A stretch of 64,000 bases of DNA, taken from positions 4,960,001 through 5,024,000 of the forward strand of contig NZ_CP088952.1 of assembly GCF_021165955.1 (NCBI RefSeq). Direction: 5' to 3'. Source of the DNA: Massilia endophytica (GTDB lineage Bacteria; Pseudomonadota; Gammaproteobacteria; Burkholderiales; Burkholderiaceae_D). Each line of letters starts with the position of its first letter. Positions within the stretch are counted from its first letter, which is position 1. Position numbers and translations under genes: made by a program. Below the pieces are notes generated by a model. That model was not told the DNA's origin. It did not search any database and worked only from the letters and a program-made list of their open reading frames with translations. Below are positions 19,689-27,871 of the stretch, piece after piece.

Positions 19689-19751
19689 TGAACGTTTGTC
19701 ACAACGTTCAGAAGAGGCCGTATTCTACAGCGCCCTTTCCGCAGTCTGCAA
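19689..19751 (-). promoter_or_regulatory. tRNA operon promoter and leader dyad
   Basis: Reading the minus strand, a -35 TTGCAG (19751-19746) and a -10 TAGAAT (19727-19722) are 18 bp apart, pointing to tRNA-Val. Between the -10 and the tRNA lies a perfect dyad with 8-bp arms, TGAACGTT, and a 6-bp centre (19689-19710), near the inferred transcription start. It could be an operator or the first hairpin of the precursor leader. Confidence 0.55.
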
Positions 19752-19838
19752 GGGGTTTTCGTGCATTTTCCGAAAATCTTGCGGAATTGGCCATTCGGAG
19801 TGGTACGCTGCGGTTCCAAGCCCACCCTGGAGATGCCG

Positions 19839-21116
19839 ATGCGCGCTTCCGACGACGATGCCCTCTACGCCCGCGTCAGCTGGCGCCTCCTGCCTTTCCT
19901 CTTTCTTTGCTATGTGGCGGCGTATCTGGACCGGGTCAATGTGGGCTTCGCCAAGCTGCAGATGCAGGCCGATCTCGCGCTGTCGGACACGGTGTACGGC
20001 ATTGGCGCGGGCATTTTCTTCCTGGGCTACTTCCTGTTCGAGGTGCCTTCCAATCTCCTGCTGGCGAAGGTGGGCGCGCGGCGCTGGATCGCCCGCATCA
20101 TGATCAGCTGGGGCCTGGTGTCGGCGGCCACCATGTTCGCCGACAGCCCTGCCAGCTTCTATGTGCTGCGCTTCCTGCTCGGGGTGGCGGAAGCGGGCTT
20201 CTTCCCGGGCGTGGTGCTGTACCTCACCTACTGGTATCCCTCGCGGCGGCGCGCGCGCATCGTGGCCCTGTTCATGAGCGGCGTTGCGGTTGCAGGCGTA
20301 TTGGGCGGGCCGCTGTCCGGCTGGATCATGCACAGCCTCGACGCGGCGGGCGGCCTGCATGGCTGGCAGTGGCTCTTCCTGCTGGAAGGCCTTCCATCCA
20401 TCGCCCTGGGCGTGTGGACCCTGTTCTGGCTGGACGATGGCATCCGCAGCGCGCGCTGGCTGAACGAAGCGGAGCAAGGGCGCCTGGTGGCGGCGCTGGC
20501 CGAAGACGGCGAGCCGCGCGCCCACTGGCCGCTGCGCCACGTATTCGGAAGCGGGCGTGTGTGGCTGCTGGCGATCATCTACTTCTGCTTCGTGATGGGG
20601 CTGTACGGCGTGAGCTTCTGGCTGCCGCAGCTGATACGCAACAGCGGCGTGAAGGACGTGTTCGAGATCGGGCTGCTCACGGCCGTCCCCTACGCCATCG
20701 CCGCCATCGTGATGGTGCTGGCCGCATGGCATTCGGACCGGCAGGGCGAGCGGCGCTGGCATACCGCCATTGCGGGACTGGCTGGCGCTGCGGGCCTGCT
20801 GGCCTCCACCGCCTATGCCGATAATACCGTCGCGGCCATGGCGGCATTGAGCCTGGCGACGGCGGGCATTCTCACGACCTTCCCCATTTTCTGGAGCCTG
20901 CCCACCGCGATGCTGGGCGGAGCGGCTGCCGCAGCGGGCATCGCCCTGATCAATTCCGTCGGCAACCTGGCGGGCTTCCTCAGCCCCTATCTCGTGGGCG
21001 CGATCCGCGATGCCACGGCATCGACGGCGCATGGCATGACCCTCCTGGCGGGCAGCCTCCTGATGGGAGCTCTCCTCACGGTCTTCTCCGTGGGCAGGCA
21101 GGGAGAGGTGCTGTGA
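19839..21116 (+). CDS. MFS transporter, anion:cation symporter family
   Basis: A 425-residue permease with about 12 membrane helices. The first helix is followed by AAYLDRVNVGFAKLQM, the hallmark of the ACS family (hexuronate, phthalate, tartrate, D-galactonate carriers), and LFEVPSNLLLAKVGARRWIARIM follows. Two ATGs, at 19833 and 19839, fit; 19839 gives better spacing from CTGGAG. Its stop overlaps the GTG start of a glycerate 2-kinase gene (GTGA at 21113-21116), so the cargo is likely a hydroxy-acid that is broken down to glycerate, such as tartrate, glycerate or hydroxypyruvate precursors. This substrate is inferred from the neighbour. Confidence 0.85.
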   Translation: MRASDDDALYARVSWRLLPFLFLCYVAAYLDRVNVGFAKLQMQADLALSDTVYGIGAGIFFLGYFLFEVPSNLLLAKVGARRWIARIMISWGLVSAATMFADSPASFYVLRFLLGVAEAGFFPGVVLYLTYWYPSRRRARIVALFMSGVAVAGVLGGPLSGWIMHSLDAAGGLHGWQWLFLLEGLPSIALGVWTLFWLDDGIRSARWLNEAEQGRLVAALAEDGEPRAHWPLRHVFGSGRVWLLAIIYFCFVMGLYGVSFWLPQLIRNSGVKDVFEIGLLTAVPYAIAAIVMVLAAWHSDRQGERRWHTAIAGLAGAAGLLASTAYADNTVAAMAALSLATAGILTTFPIFWSLPTAMLGGAAAAAGIALINSVGNLAGFLSPYLVGAIRDATASTAHGMTLLAGSLLMGALLTVFSVGRQGEVL

Positions 21117-22372
21117 AGGGCGAACGCGAAATCCTGCTGGAGCTGTTCCAGGCCGCCGTGCGCGCCGTCGATCCGCTGCATATTCTCGCGCCGCATCTGC
21201 CGCCGCCGCCGAAGGGCCGCACCATTGTGATCGGCGCGGGAAAGGCTTCAGCGCGCATGGCGCAGGCCGTGGAGCGGCATTGGAAAGGAGCGCTCACGGG
21301 GCTCGTCGTCACGCGCTACGGCCACGGGGCGCCCACGCAGCACATCGAGATTGTGGAGGCGGGCCATCCCGTGCCGGACGAGGCGGGCCACCGGGCGGCG
21401 CGGCGCATGCTGGACATGGTGCGCGGCCTCGGCCCGGACGACCTGGTGCTGTGCCTGATGTCGGGCGGCGGGTCGGCGCTGCTTTCACTGCCCGCCGAAG
21501 GCATCGGCATCGACGAGAAGCGCGATATCAACCGCGCCCTGCTGAAAAGCGGTGCGCCGATCAATGAAATGAACAGCGTGCGCAAGCACCTGTCCGCGAT
21601 CAAGGGCGGCCGGCTGGCGCTGGCCTGCGGCGCGGCGCAGGTGATGACGCTGGTGCTCTCCGACGTGCCGGGCGACGATGCTTCGGTGGTCGCCTCCGGG
21701 CCCACGCTGGCGGACGGCAGCACGGCGGCCGAGGCCTTGTCCATCCTGCAGAAATACGGGATTGCCGTGTCGCCCGCCGTGCGCGCCGTGCTGGAAGATC
21801 CTGCGAACGAAACCCCCAAACCGGGCGATCCGCGCCTTGCGCATCACCGCAGCGCCATCGTCGCCACCGCGCAGGACGCGCTGGAGGCGGCGGCGCAGGA
21901 CGCGCGTGCGGAAGGCCTGGCGCCGCTTATCCTGAGCAACTGCATGGAAGGCGAGGCGCGCGAGGTCGCGATTGTGCATGCCGGCATTGCGCGCCAGGTG
22001 GTGCTGCACGGGCAGCCGCTGCCCAGGCCCTGCGTGATTCTCTCCGGCGGCGAAACCAGCGTCACCGTGCGCGGCCAGGGCCGGGGCGGGCGCAATGCCG
22101 AGTTCCTGCTGGCGCTGGCCATGGCCCTGCAAGGCCTGCCGGGGGTGCACGCTCTCGCCTGCGACACGGACGGCATCGATGGCACGGAAGACAATGCGGG
22201 CGCTCTGCTCGCGCCCGATTCGCTGCAGCGGGCGCGCGCGCTCGGCATCGATGCGAAAGCGCTGCTGGCCGATAACGACGGCTACCGCTTCTTCAGCGCC
22301 CTCGGCGACCTGGTGGTGACGGGACCGACGCGCACAAACGTGAACGACTTCCGGGCGATCCTGATTCAATAG
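21113..22372 (+). CDS. glycerate 2-kinase (MOFRL family)
   Basis: A 419-residue protein starting at GTG, coupled to the MFS gene. The N-terminal DUF4147 part (residues 1-240) carries IVIGAGKASARMAQAVE, SGGGSALLSLP and INEMNSVRKHLSAIKGGRLA; the C-terminal MOFRL part carries VILSGGETSVTVRGQGRGGRNAEF and ACDTDGIDGTEDNAGAL. This is the class that phosphorylates D-glycerate to 2-phosphoglycerate with ATP, feeding tartrate, glyoxylate or serine-cycle products into glycolysis. Length fits (about 410-430). Its 3' end overlaps the convergent porin gene by 7 bp. Confidence 0.9.
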   Translation: MKGEREILLELFQAAVRAVDPLHILAPHLPPPPKGRTIVIGAGKASARMAQAVERHWKGALTGLVVTRYGHGAPTQHIEIVEAGHPVPDEAGHRAARRMLDMVRGLGPDDLVLCLMSGGGSALLSLPAEGIGIDEKRDINRALLKSGAPINEMNSVRKHLSAIKGGRLALACGAAQVMTLVLSDVPGDDASVVASGPTLADGSTAAEALSILQKYGIAVSPAVRAVLEDPANETPKPGDPRLAHHRSAIVATAQDALEAAAQDARAEGLAPLILSNCMEGEAREVAIVHAGIARQVVLHGQPLPRPCVILSGGETSVTVRGQGRGGRNAEFLLALAMALQGLPGVHALACDTDGIDGTEDNAGALLAPDSLQRARALGIDAKALLADNDGYRFFSALGDLVVTGPTRTNVNDFRAILIQ

Positions 22373-23448
22373 AAGTGACGGATGCCCATGCCCAGGCTGT
22401 TGCCGCGCGCCTGGCCGCTCAGGCTGTCGCTCATGGCAATCGCATACAGGTCGGTGCGCTTGGACATGCGATGGTCGTATCCCGCCGAGACCGTACGCCG
22501 CGCGAGCCTGCCGTTCAGGAGGCTGCCGCTGCGGTGCGACTCGGCCGCCGCCAGCAACACCGCGCCCAGACCCGCGGGGATGCTGAGACCCAGGCTGGCA
22601 GTGCGCCCGCGCATGCCGAGCGGGCCAGCGGTTTCCTCCCGCGTGCGCTGGAAGGTGCCGGTGAGCTTGGCCTTGCCGAAGTCGTAGCTTGCGCCCGCGA
22701 TGGCGGCGCGCTGCGCCGTCACGGCGGCAAAGTTGATGGGAGCCCGGCTCGGCTCCATGATGGGGTTGCCCTGGTTGGGATTGCTCTCGCGGACATGCTG
22801 CGCCACCATCGTCAGCGCCAGCGGGCCGTTCTGGTACAGGGCCGTGACGGCGGCGTTGTTGGCGCCTGCCTTGCCCTCCCGTTCGCCCGGCTGGAAATGC
22901 AGGCTGGTGCGCAGGCCCTTCCAGGTGGGCGAGGTGTACGCAATGTGGTTGCTCCAGCCGCTGTCGCCCGCGATACCCGCCGCCCAGTTGCGCGCGCCAA
23001 GCGGACCGGTGGGAATGAAGGAATGCTGCAGCAGCGGCGAGAACACGAGGGAATTGCCGAAGGGATTGAACGGGATCATGGCCAGGAAGGCGGGCGAGGC
23101 CGCGCGCCCCAGCTGCAGCCGGCCGTAGCGGCCGCTCAATGCCACGTTGGCGTCGCGCGAGAACAGGTTGTCGCCCGCGAAACGGCCGGACATGCCGGTA
23201 TCCATCTGGAACATGCCCGCCACGCGGAACTCCGCGCGCAGGCCGCCGCCTAGGTCTTCCTCGCCCCGGAAGCCGAAGAAGGAGGTGGTCATGCCGCCGC
23301 TGCCCACCACATTGCGCCGCGCCGCGTCGCCGCTGGCCTTGAGGGAACCGAGATAGGTGTCCAGCCCGCCGGTAACACTCACCTGGGACTGGGCCAGGGC
23401 GGGAATGCAGGCGGCCATCAGCAGCGGAAACAGGGCAGGAATGCGCAT
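22366..23448 (-). CDS. Burkholderiales-type general porin
   Basis: A 360-residue outer-membrane protein. The signal peptide MRIPALFPLLMAACIPALAQ is followed by SQVSVTGGLDTYLG, the usual first strand of beta-proteobacterial trimeric porins. A FFGFRGEEDLGGGLRAEFRV strand pair, many alternating amphipathic strands, a DHRMSKRTDLYAIA late strand and a terminal aromatic residue (HFY) follow. It allows diffusion of small hydrophilic solutes. It converges on and overlaps the glycerate-kinase gene by 7 bp, so it is not in that operon. Confidence 0.9.
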   Translation of the reverse strand: MRIPALFPLLMAACIPALAQSQVSVTGGLDTYLGSLKASGDAARRNVVGSGGMTTSFFGFRGEEDLGGGLRAEFRVAGMFQMDTGMSGRFAGDNLFSRDANVALSGRYGRLQLGRAASPAFLAMIPFNPFGNSLVFSPLLQHSFIPTGPLGARNWAAGIAGDSGWSNHIAYTSPTWKGLRTSLHFQPGEREGKAGANNAAVTALYQNGPLALTMVAQHVRESNPNQGNPIMEPSRAPINFAAVTAQRAAIAGASYDFGKAKLTGTFQRTREETAGPLGMRGRTASLGLSIPAGLGAVLLAAAESHRSGSLLNGRLARRTVSAGYDHRMSKRTDLYAIAMSDSLSGQARGNSLGMGIRHFY

Positions 23449-23526
23449 GGGGTGTCCAAAGCGAAGGAGATGGCAAATTCTACGCCCGTTCGCGCCAGCC
23501 TTGCCATAGTGCTACAAGCCCAATAT

Positions 23527-23546
23527 TACTGGATATAATTACAGTA
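23527..23546 (+). promoter_or_regulatory. LexA box and promoter of dinB
   Basis: CTGGATATAATTACAG at 23529-23544 is a CTG-N10-CAG LexA operator flanked by TA on both sides. It contains a perfect -10 hexamer TATAAT at 23534-23539, so LexA would block the promoter directly. The dinB ATG begins at 23546, only two bases past the operator core. With a start of transcription 6-7 nt after the -10 the mRNA would begin at or beside the ATG. Confidence 0.85.
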
Positions 23547-24700
23547 TGAGCCAGGAACGCCGCATTGCCCACCTCGACATGGATGCATTCTATGCATCGG
23601 TGGAGCTGCTGCGCTATCCCGAACTGCGCGGGGTGCCCGTGGTGGTGGGCGGCGGCTCGCGCCACGCGCCCCGCCTGCGCGCGGACGGCACGCACGAATT
23701 CTCGCGCCTGCGCGACTACGTGGGGCGTGGCGTGCTCACCACAGCCAATTACGAGGCGCGCAAGCTGGGCGTCGGTTCGGCCATGGGCACGATGAAGGCG
23801 GCCAAGCTGGCGCCCGATGCGGTGCTGCTGCCCGTGAACTTCGACAACTACCGCCATTACTCCCGTCTCTTCAAGGCGGCCGTGGCCGGCATAGCGCCCG
23901 CCATCGAAGACCGGGGCATCGACGAGATCTATATCGATCTCACGGACGTGCCCGGCGAAACGCGGGAGCTGGCGCTGCGCATCAAGCAGGCGGTGTTCGA
24001 TGCCACGGGGTTGACGTGCTCCATCGGCGTGACGCCGAACAAGCTGCTCTCCAAGATCTGTTCGGACCTGGAGAAGCCGAACGGCCTCACCATCCTCGGC
24101 TACGAGGATGTGCCCGCCCGTATCTGGCCGCTGCCCGCGCGCAAGGTGAACGGCATCGGTCCGAAGGCGGCGGCGCGGCTGGCGGACCTGGGCATCGAGA
24201 CCGTGGGGCAGGTGGCGCAGGCCGATCCCAAGCTGCTGCAGGAGCATTTCGGCCTCAACTACGCCGAATGGCTCAAGCGCGTGGCGCACGGGCGGGACGA
24301 GCGGGGCATCTCCACGCGCTCCGACCCGAAAGGGATGAGCCGCGAAACGACCTTCGACCGCGACCTGCATGCGAAGCAGGACCGGGAAGAGCTCTCCGGC
24401 ATCTTCACCCGCCTGTGCGAGAAGGTGGCGGCGGACATGCAGCGCAAGGGCTATGTCGGCTGCACCGTGGGCATCAAGCTGCGCTATGCCGACTTCCGCA
24501 CCGTGACGCGCGACGTGACCCTGCCCCAGCCGACGAACGACGCCATGGCGATCCGGCGCGCGGCGGGCGAATGCCTGCGCCGCGTGCCGCTCGACCAGCG
24601 CCTGCGCCTGCTGGGCGTGCGGGTCAGCACCCTGAGCTCGCTGGACGAGCTGCCGCCCGGTGCGCTGGCCCGGCAGGGGGAGTTGTTCGCTGATCAATAA
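23546..24700 (+). CDS. dinB: DNA polymerase IV (Y-family, DinB)
   Basis: A 384-residue translesion polymerase. Catalytic acidic residues are visible in HLDMDAFYASVE (Asp11 region) and in the later GIDEIYID. The helix-hairpin-helix thumb (VNGIGPKAAARLADLGIETVGQ) and a little-finger domain follow. The C-terminal tail QGELF resembles a beta-clamp binding motif. It extends mismatched or damaged primer ends as part of the SOS response, as the LexA box overlapping the start shows. The start is fixed by the conserved N-terminus; there is no room for a Shine-Dalgarno in a promoter-proximal transcript. Confidence 0.93.
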   Translation: MSQERRIAHLDMDAFYASVELLRYPELRGVPVVVGGGSRHAPRLRADGTHEFSRLRDYVGRGVLTTANYEARKLGVGSAMGTMKAAKLAPDAVLLPVNFDNYRHYSRLFKAAVAGIAPAIEDRGIDEIYIDLTDVPGETRELALRIKQAVFDATGLTCSIGVTPNKLLSKICSDLEKPNGLTILGYEDVPARIWPLPARKVNGIGPKAAARLADLGIETVGQVAQADPKLLQEHFGLNYAEWLKRVAHGRDERGISTRSDPKGMSRETTFDRDLHAKQDREELSGIFTRLCEKVAADMQRKGYVGCTVGIKLRYADFRTVTRDVTLPQPTNDAMAIRRAAGECLRRVPLDQRLRLLGVRVSTLSSLDELPPGALARQGELFADQ

Positions 24701-24709
24701 CTCGCGATA

Positions 24710-25384
24710 ATGGGCCCGCGCTGCACGGATTGCAGCCCACACAGGGAGTTCCACATCGACGAAGCACGTTTGCGTCCGCGCCACGCCTGGCTCGCGGTTC
24801 TGCTGATATTGCATATTGCCGCTCTGCTGGCCTGGCAGCAGGGCGCGCGGATCGCTCCGCCCGCGCTTGCGGCGCGCAGCGAGCTTGTTTTCGTCATGCC
24901 GCCGCCGGCGCGGCCCGTGGCGGTCCCGCCCGTGCAGGGCCGTTCGGCGCCCCAGCCGAAGGCGCCCTCCGCAAGGCGCATGGAGCCCGAAGCCATCACC
25001 GTGATGCCAGCGACGCCCGCCACGCCGCCCCCGGCCGAGGCTGCGCCTGCACTTCCTGCCGATCCCTTTTCCGACAGCAAGCCGCTGGCCGCCACGGCGC
25101 GCGACGCCGTCGGCACCGCGATGAAATCCCTGCAGAAGGAGCGGCCCCATGCTTTCCTGAGCACCGTGCAGTCGGCCGGGACCATCGAACGCGCCCTGGC
25201 GAAAGCGGCTGGCACAACCGGGACGCGGTTGGAGGAGCTGGTGTTGCCGGACGGCCGCCGCATGACGCGGGTGCGTGCCGGCGGCGGCACTTATTGCGTG
25301 GTGATGGACTCCCCAGCGGGCTCAGCCGGGCGTGACGTTTTTCGCGACGGCGTGAAGTCGAGAACGGTGACTTGCCCCAACTAG
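24710..25384 (+). CDS. uncharacterised single-pass membrane protein
   Basis: A 224-residue protein if translation starts at ATG 24710; TTG 24770 is an alternative. One membrane helix (HAWLAVLLILHIAALLAW, about residues 25-42) follows a short cytoplasmic N-terminus. Next come a proline/alanine-rich linker (about 60-120) and a small C-terminal domain (about 130-224) with two cysteines (GTYCVVMDS and TVTCPN) that could form a disulfide in the periplasm. The layout, helix plus Pro-rich periplasmic stretch, recalls TonB-like or envelope-spanning linkers, but I do not recognise the family. It lies 9 bp after dinB. Confidence 0.55.
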   Translation: MGPRCTDCSPHREFHIDEARLRPRHAWLAVLLILHIAALLAWQQGARIAPPALAARSELVFVMPPPARPVAVPPVQGRSAPQPKAPSARRMEPEAITVMPATPATPPPAEAAPALPADPFSDSKPLAATARDAVGTAMKSLQKERPHAFLSTVQSAGTIERALAKAAGTTGTRLEELVLPDGRRMTRVRAGGGTYCVVMDSPAGSAGRDVFRDGVKSRTVTCPN

Positions 25385-25437
25385 CACGTGTAAAATACCG
25401 TTCCCCTGAAACAAGCTGAACAAGGCCCGTACACCTT

Positions 25438-26334
25438 ATGTGGTTCAAGAATCTACAGATTTACCGTCTGCCCGCCCCGTGGGCATTTACCCCGGAACAA
25501 CTTGAAGAAGCCCTGCGCCCGCATTCGTTCACGCCTGCCAGCAGCAACGAGATGATGCGCCAGGGATGGGACTCGCCGCGCGGCAATGGCTCGCTCGTGC
25601 ACGTGGTCAACAAGCAGATGCTCCTGCTGCTGGGCACCGAAAAGAAACTGCTGCCTACGACCGTGGTGAACCAGGTGGCCAAGGCCCGCGCCGCCGAGCT
25701 GGAAGAACAGCAAGGTTTCGCCCCAGGCAAGAAGGCCATGAAGGAACTGAAGGAACGCGTGCACGACGAACTGCTGCCGCGCGCCTTCACCATCCGCAGC
25801 AATGTGTGGACCTGGATCGACCCGGTCAACGGCTGGCTGGTGGTGGATGCGGCAAGCCCGGCCAAGGCGGACGAAGTTATCAAGCTGCTGCTGAAGGCCG
25901 TGGACCGCATGCCGCTGGAAAGCCTGCGCGTGCAGCGTTCCCCGGTGGGTGTGATGACGGCCTGGCTGCAGGACGACGAAGCGCCGGCCGGTTTCACGGT
26001 CGACATGGATACCGAACTGCGCGCCACGGGCGAGAGCAAGGCGGCGGTGCGCTATGTGCGCCACACCCTGGAGCCGGAAGAAGTGCGCCGCCACATCGCG
26101 GCGGGCAAGCAGTGCACGCGCCTGGCCATGACCTGGGACAGCAAGATCTCCTTCGTGCTGACGGAAGCGCTGGCGATCAAGGGCGTCAAGCCGCTGGACG
26201 TGATGAAGGAAAACGAAGCCACCACCCGCAACGACGAAGAGCGTTTCGACGGCGACTTCATGCTGATGACGGGCGAACTGAGCAAGCTGCTCAAGGACGT
26301 GGTCGAAGCGCTGGGCGGCGAGGCCGCAGCGTAA
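25438..26334 (+). CDS. rdgC: recombination-associated protein RdgC
   Basis: A 298-residue protein matching RdgC from end to end: MWFKNLQIYRL at the N-terminus, the PRGNGSLVHVVNKQMLLLLGTEKKLLP block, and CTRLAMTWDSKISFVLTEAL. RdgC forms a ring-shaped dimer around duplex DNA and limits RecA filament loading; in some Neisseria it aids pilin variation. It lies 53 bp after a small membrane-protein gene and ends at a strong terminator. Confidence 0.95.
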   Translation: MWFKNLQIYRLPAPWAFTPEQLEEALRPHSFTPASSNEMMRQGWDSPRGNGSLVHVVNKQMLLLLGTEKKLLPTTVVNQVAKARAAELEEQQGFAPGKKAMKELKERVHDELLPRAFTIRSNVWTWIDPVNGWLVVDAASPAKADEVIKLLLKAVDRMPLESLRVQRSPVGVMTAWLQDDEAPAGFTVDMDTELRATGESKAAVRYVRHTLEPEEVRRHIAAGKQCTRLAMTWDSKISFVLTEALAIKGVKPLDVMKENEATTRNDEERFDGDFMLMTGELSKLLKDVVEALGGEAAA

Positions 26335-26338
26335 TACG

Positions 26339-26363
26339 AGGCGGCGCCAGCGCCGCCTTTTTT
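26339..26363. terminator. rdgC terminator
   Basis: A 9-bp stem AGGCGGCGC (26339-26347) with its complement (26350-26358) and TTTTT on the plus strand. It lies between convergent rdgC and the asparaginase-domain gene and ends directly at the stop of the latter. Confidence 0.85.
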
Positions 26364-26364
26364 C

Positions 26365-26850
26365 TTACAGCGGCTGGAAGACTCCGGCCGCGCGGTTCTT
26401 CTGCACGTTGTCCCAGGCGAAGATCTGTCCGTTCATGGCCACGTACACGCCGGGCGGAAGGGTCTGGGCGGCGGCGCAGGCGAAGCCCAGGTTGAACAGC
26501 GCATCCGAGTTGTCGATCTCGTAGGGAATCATGGCGCCGGTCAGCACGATGGTCTTGCCCAGCGCAACGGGGCCCAGCACGGCGGCCGTTTCCTTCATCG
26601 TGTCCGTACCGTGCACGATCACGATGGCCTTCTCCGGGGCCGCCTGGCAGCTGGCCAGCACGCGGGCGCGGTCGGCGTCCACCATATCCAGCGAATCCAG
26701 CAGGGGCAGTTGCTCCAGCTCCACACCAACGGTAATGCGGGCGCGGGCGAGGGCGGCGGGCAGATGGCTCTCGGCGAAGCCCAGAGTGCCGTTCAGTTCG
26801 TTGTAGTGTTTATCGAAAGTGCCGCCGGTAGCGAGAATGCGCAAGGTCAT
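26365..26850 (-). CDS. single-domain asparaginase-like protein
   Basis: A 161-residue protein equal to only the N-terminal half of L-asparaginase (usual length about 330). Both threonine motifs are visible: ATGGTFDK near residue 10 and IVHGTDTMKETA near 82, plus LTGAMIP which normally positions substrate. The C-terminal domain that completes the pocket and the tetramer is absent, and the stop is followed at once by the rdgC terminator, so this is not a recent truncation by frameshift inside the window. Similar short proteins occur in other proteobacteria. It may act as an amidohydrolase on a different substrate or as a dimer. Confidence 0.8.
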   Translation of the reverse strand: MTLRILATGGTFDKHYNELNGTLGFAESHLPAALARARITVGVELEQLPLLDSLDMVDADRARVLASCQAAPEKAIVIVHGTDTMKETAAVLGPVALGKTIVLTGAMIPYEIDNSDALFNLGFACAAAQTLPPGVYVAMNGQIFAWDNVQKNRAAGVFQPL

Positions 26851-26919
26851 GGTGATGTCGTCAATCGAATGCAGAATGGCGCATGATAGCCTGAAGCCCC
26901 CGGCTTGAAAAATCTTTGT

Positions 26920-26958
26920 GTGTACTCATCTGGAAAGCTTCATGAACGTTGAGTACAC
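26920..26958. promoter_or_regulatory. perfect 9-bp dyad between divergent genes
   Basis: GTGTACTCA (26920-26928) and TGAGTACAC (26950-26958) form a perfect inverted repeat with 21 bp between the arms (two DNA turns between dyad half-sites), just before the gene starting at 26982 and within 110 bp of the divergent asparaginase-like gene. It looks like an operator for an unknown repressor. Confidence 0.45.
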
Positions 26959-26981
26959 TGAATTCTTTGTTCCGTACCGCC

Positions 26982-27734
26982 ATGAAAGCGCTCGCACCCG
27001 GCACCGTCATTTTCCATCGCCACCGTGGCTACGGGGTGATCACGGCCGTCAATCTCCTGACGGGCTGGATCGCTGCGCGCTTCGGCAGCGAGCAGCGCAC
27101 GCTCGACCTGAATCTTTCCAGTGACGAAGTGCAGTTCGCGGACGGGGAAGCCATCCTCTTCCGCCGCGCCCCGCCCGACCGCATGCCGCACGCGCGGCTG
27201 ATGGCCATGGTGCGCGCGCTGCACCTGGCGGGCTACCAGAAGCTCTACCTCTACACCTGGCCCAAGCCCTCGGGGCTGCACTGGCGCTGGCACCTTTTCA
27301 CGGGGCAGCGCGACTGGATGCAGCGCCCCTGGCGCGAAGGCTGGTACGGCTCGGGCGCCGACTACAACGTCAATCCCGTGATGGGCTGGGGCGACAATCC
27401 GGGCGCCACGACGGACGAGCTCATCCACGCCCTCGCGAAATTCGACCCGCAAGGCCTGGCGCAGGCGCTGGGCAAGGACGAAGACCACACGGCCTGGTTC
27501 GCGCAAGTGTGCGAGCACTTACTGCCGGGCTATATGTACAGTCTCGACATGCAGCGGCCGGAAGGTGCGCCGCTGAGCGACATGCCGGCGGTACCCGTGA
27601 TCCCGGTACGCGCCAGCCTGCCGCCCTATCCCGGCCCCGACATCGGCTGGCCGCCCGGCTGGCAGGGCCTCTGGACCCGCGTCCACGCCATGCCCGCGCC
27701 CCGCATCAACCTCACCGGCATCCCCGAAGCCTGA
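26982..27734 (+). CDS. uncharacterised soluble protein
   Basis: A 250-residue protein if started at ATG 26982 (a TTG at 26949 overlaps the upstream dyad). The first 60 residues (APGTVIFHRHRGYGVITAVNLLTGWIAARFG) look like a small beta-barrel of the kind that begins CarD-like or Tudor-like domains, with the pattern G-x-V-x-F-H-x-x-G-x-G-x-I. The rest is rich in Trp and Pro (WRWHLFTGQRDWMQRPWREGWYG). I do not recognise the family and assign no function. It ends just before the inverted repeat pair at 27754. Confidence 0.65.
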   Translation: MKALAPGTVIFHRHRGYGVITAVNLLTGWIAARFGSEQRTLDLNLSSDEVQFADGEAILFRRAPPDRMPHARLMAMVRALHLAGYQKLYLYTWPKPSGLHWRWHLFTGQRDWMQRPWREGWYGSGADYNVNPVMGWGDNPGATTDELIHALAKFDPQGLAQALGKDEDHTAWFAQVCEHLLPGYMYSLDMQRPEGAPLSDMPAVPVIPVRASLPPYPGPDIGWPPGWQGLWTRVHAMPAPRINLTGIPEA

Positions 27735-27753
27735 CCTGCAGCCCTACGGCCGC

Positions 27754-27871
27754 GCTCGTGTCCACTTCTGGTGCCAGGGAAGATTTTTGGACACGAGCTT
27801 GTCGGTAGTGGCCTTAGTGCCGAGTTTGTGTCCACTTTTCTTCCCTGGCACCAGATTTGGACACGGGCTCG
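27754..27871. repeat. pair of inverted REP-like elements
   Basis: Unit 1 (27754-27798) and unit 2 (27821-27871) are inverted copies of one another. Both carry the core CTGGTGCCAGGGAAGA or its complement, and both are bounded by GTGTCCA and TGGACAC. Unit 2 runs up to the stop codon of the dehydrogenase gene. The two units can pair to form a long hairpin. No transposase is near, so this is a non-autonomous or REP-type element. Confidence 0.7.
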
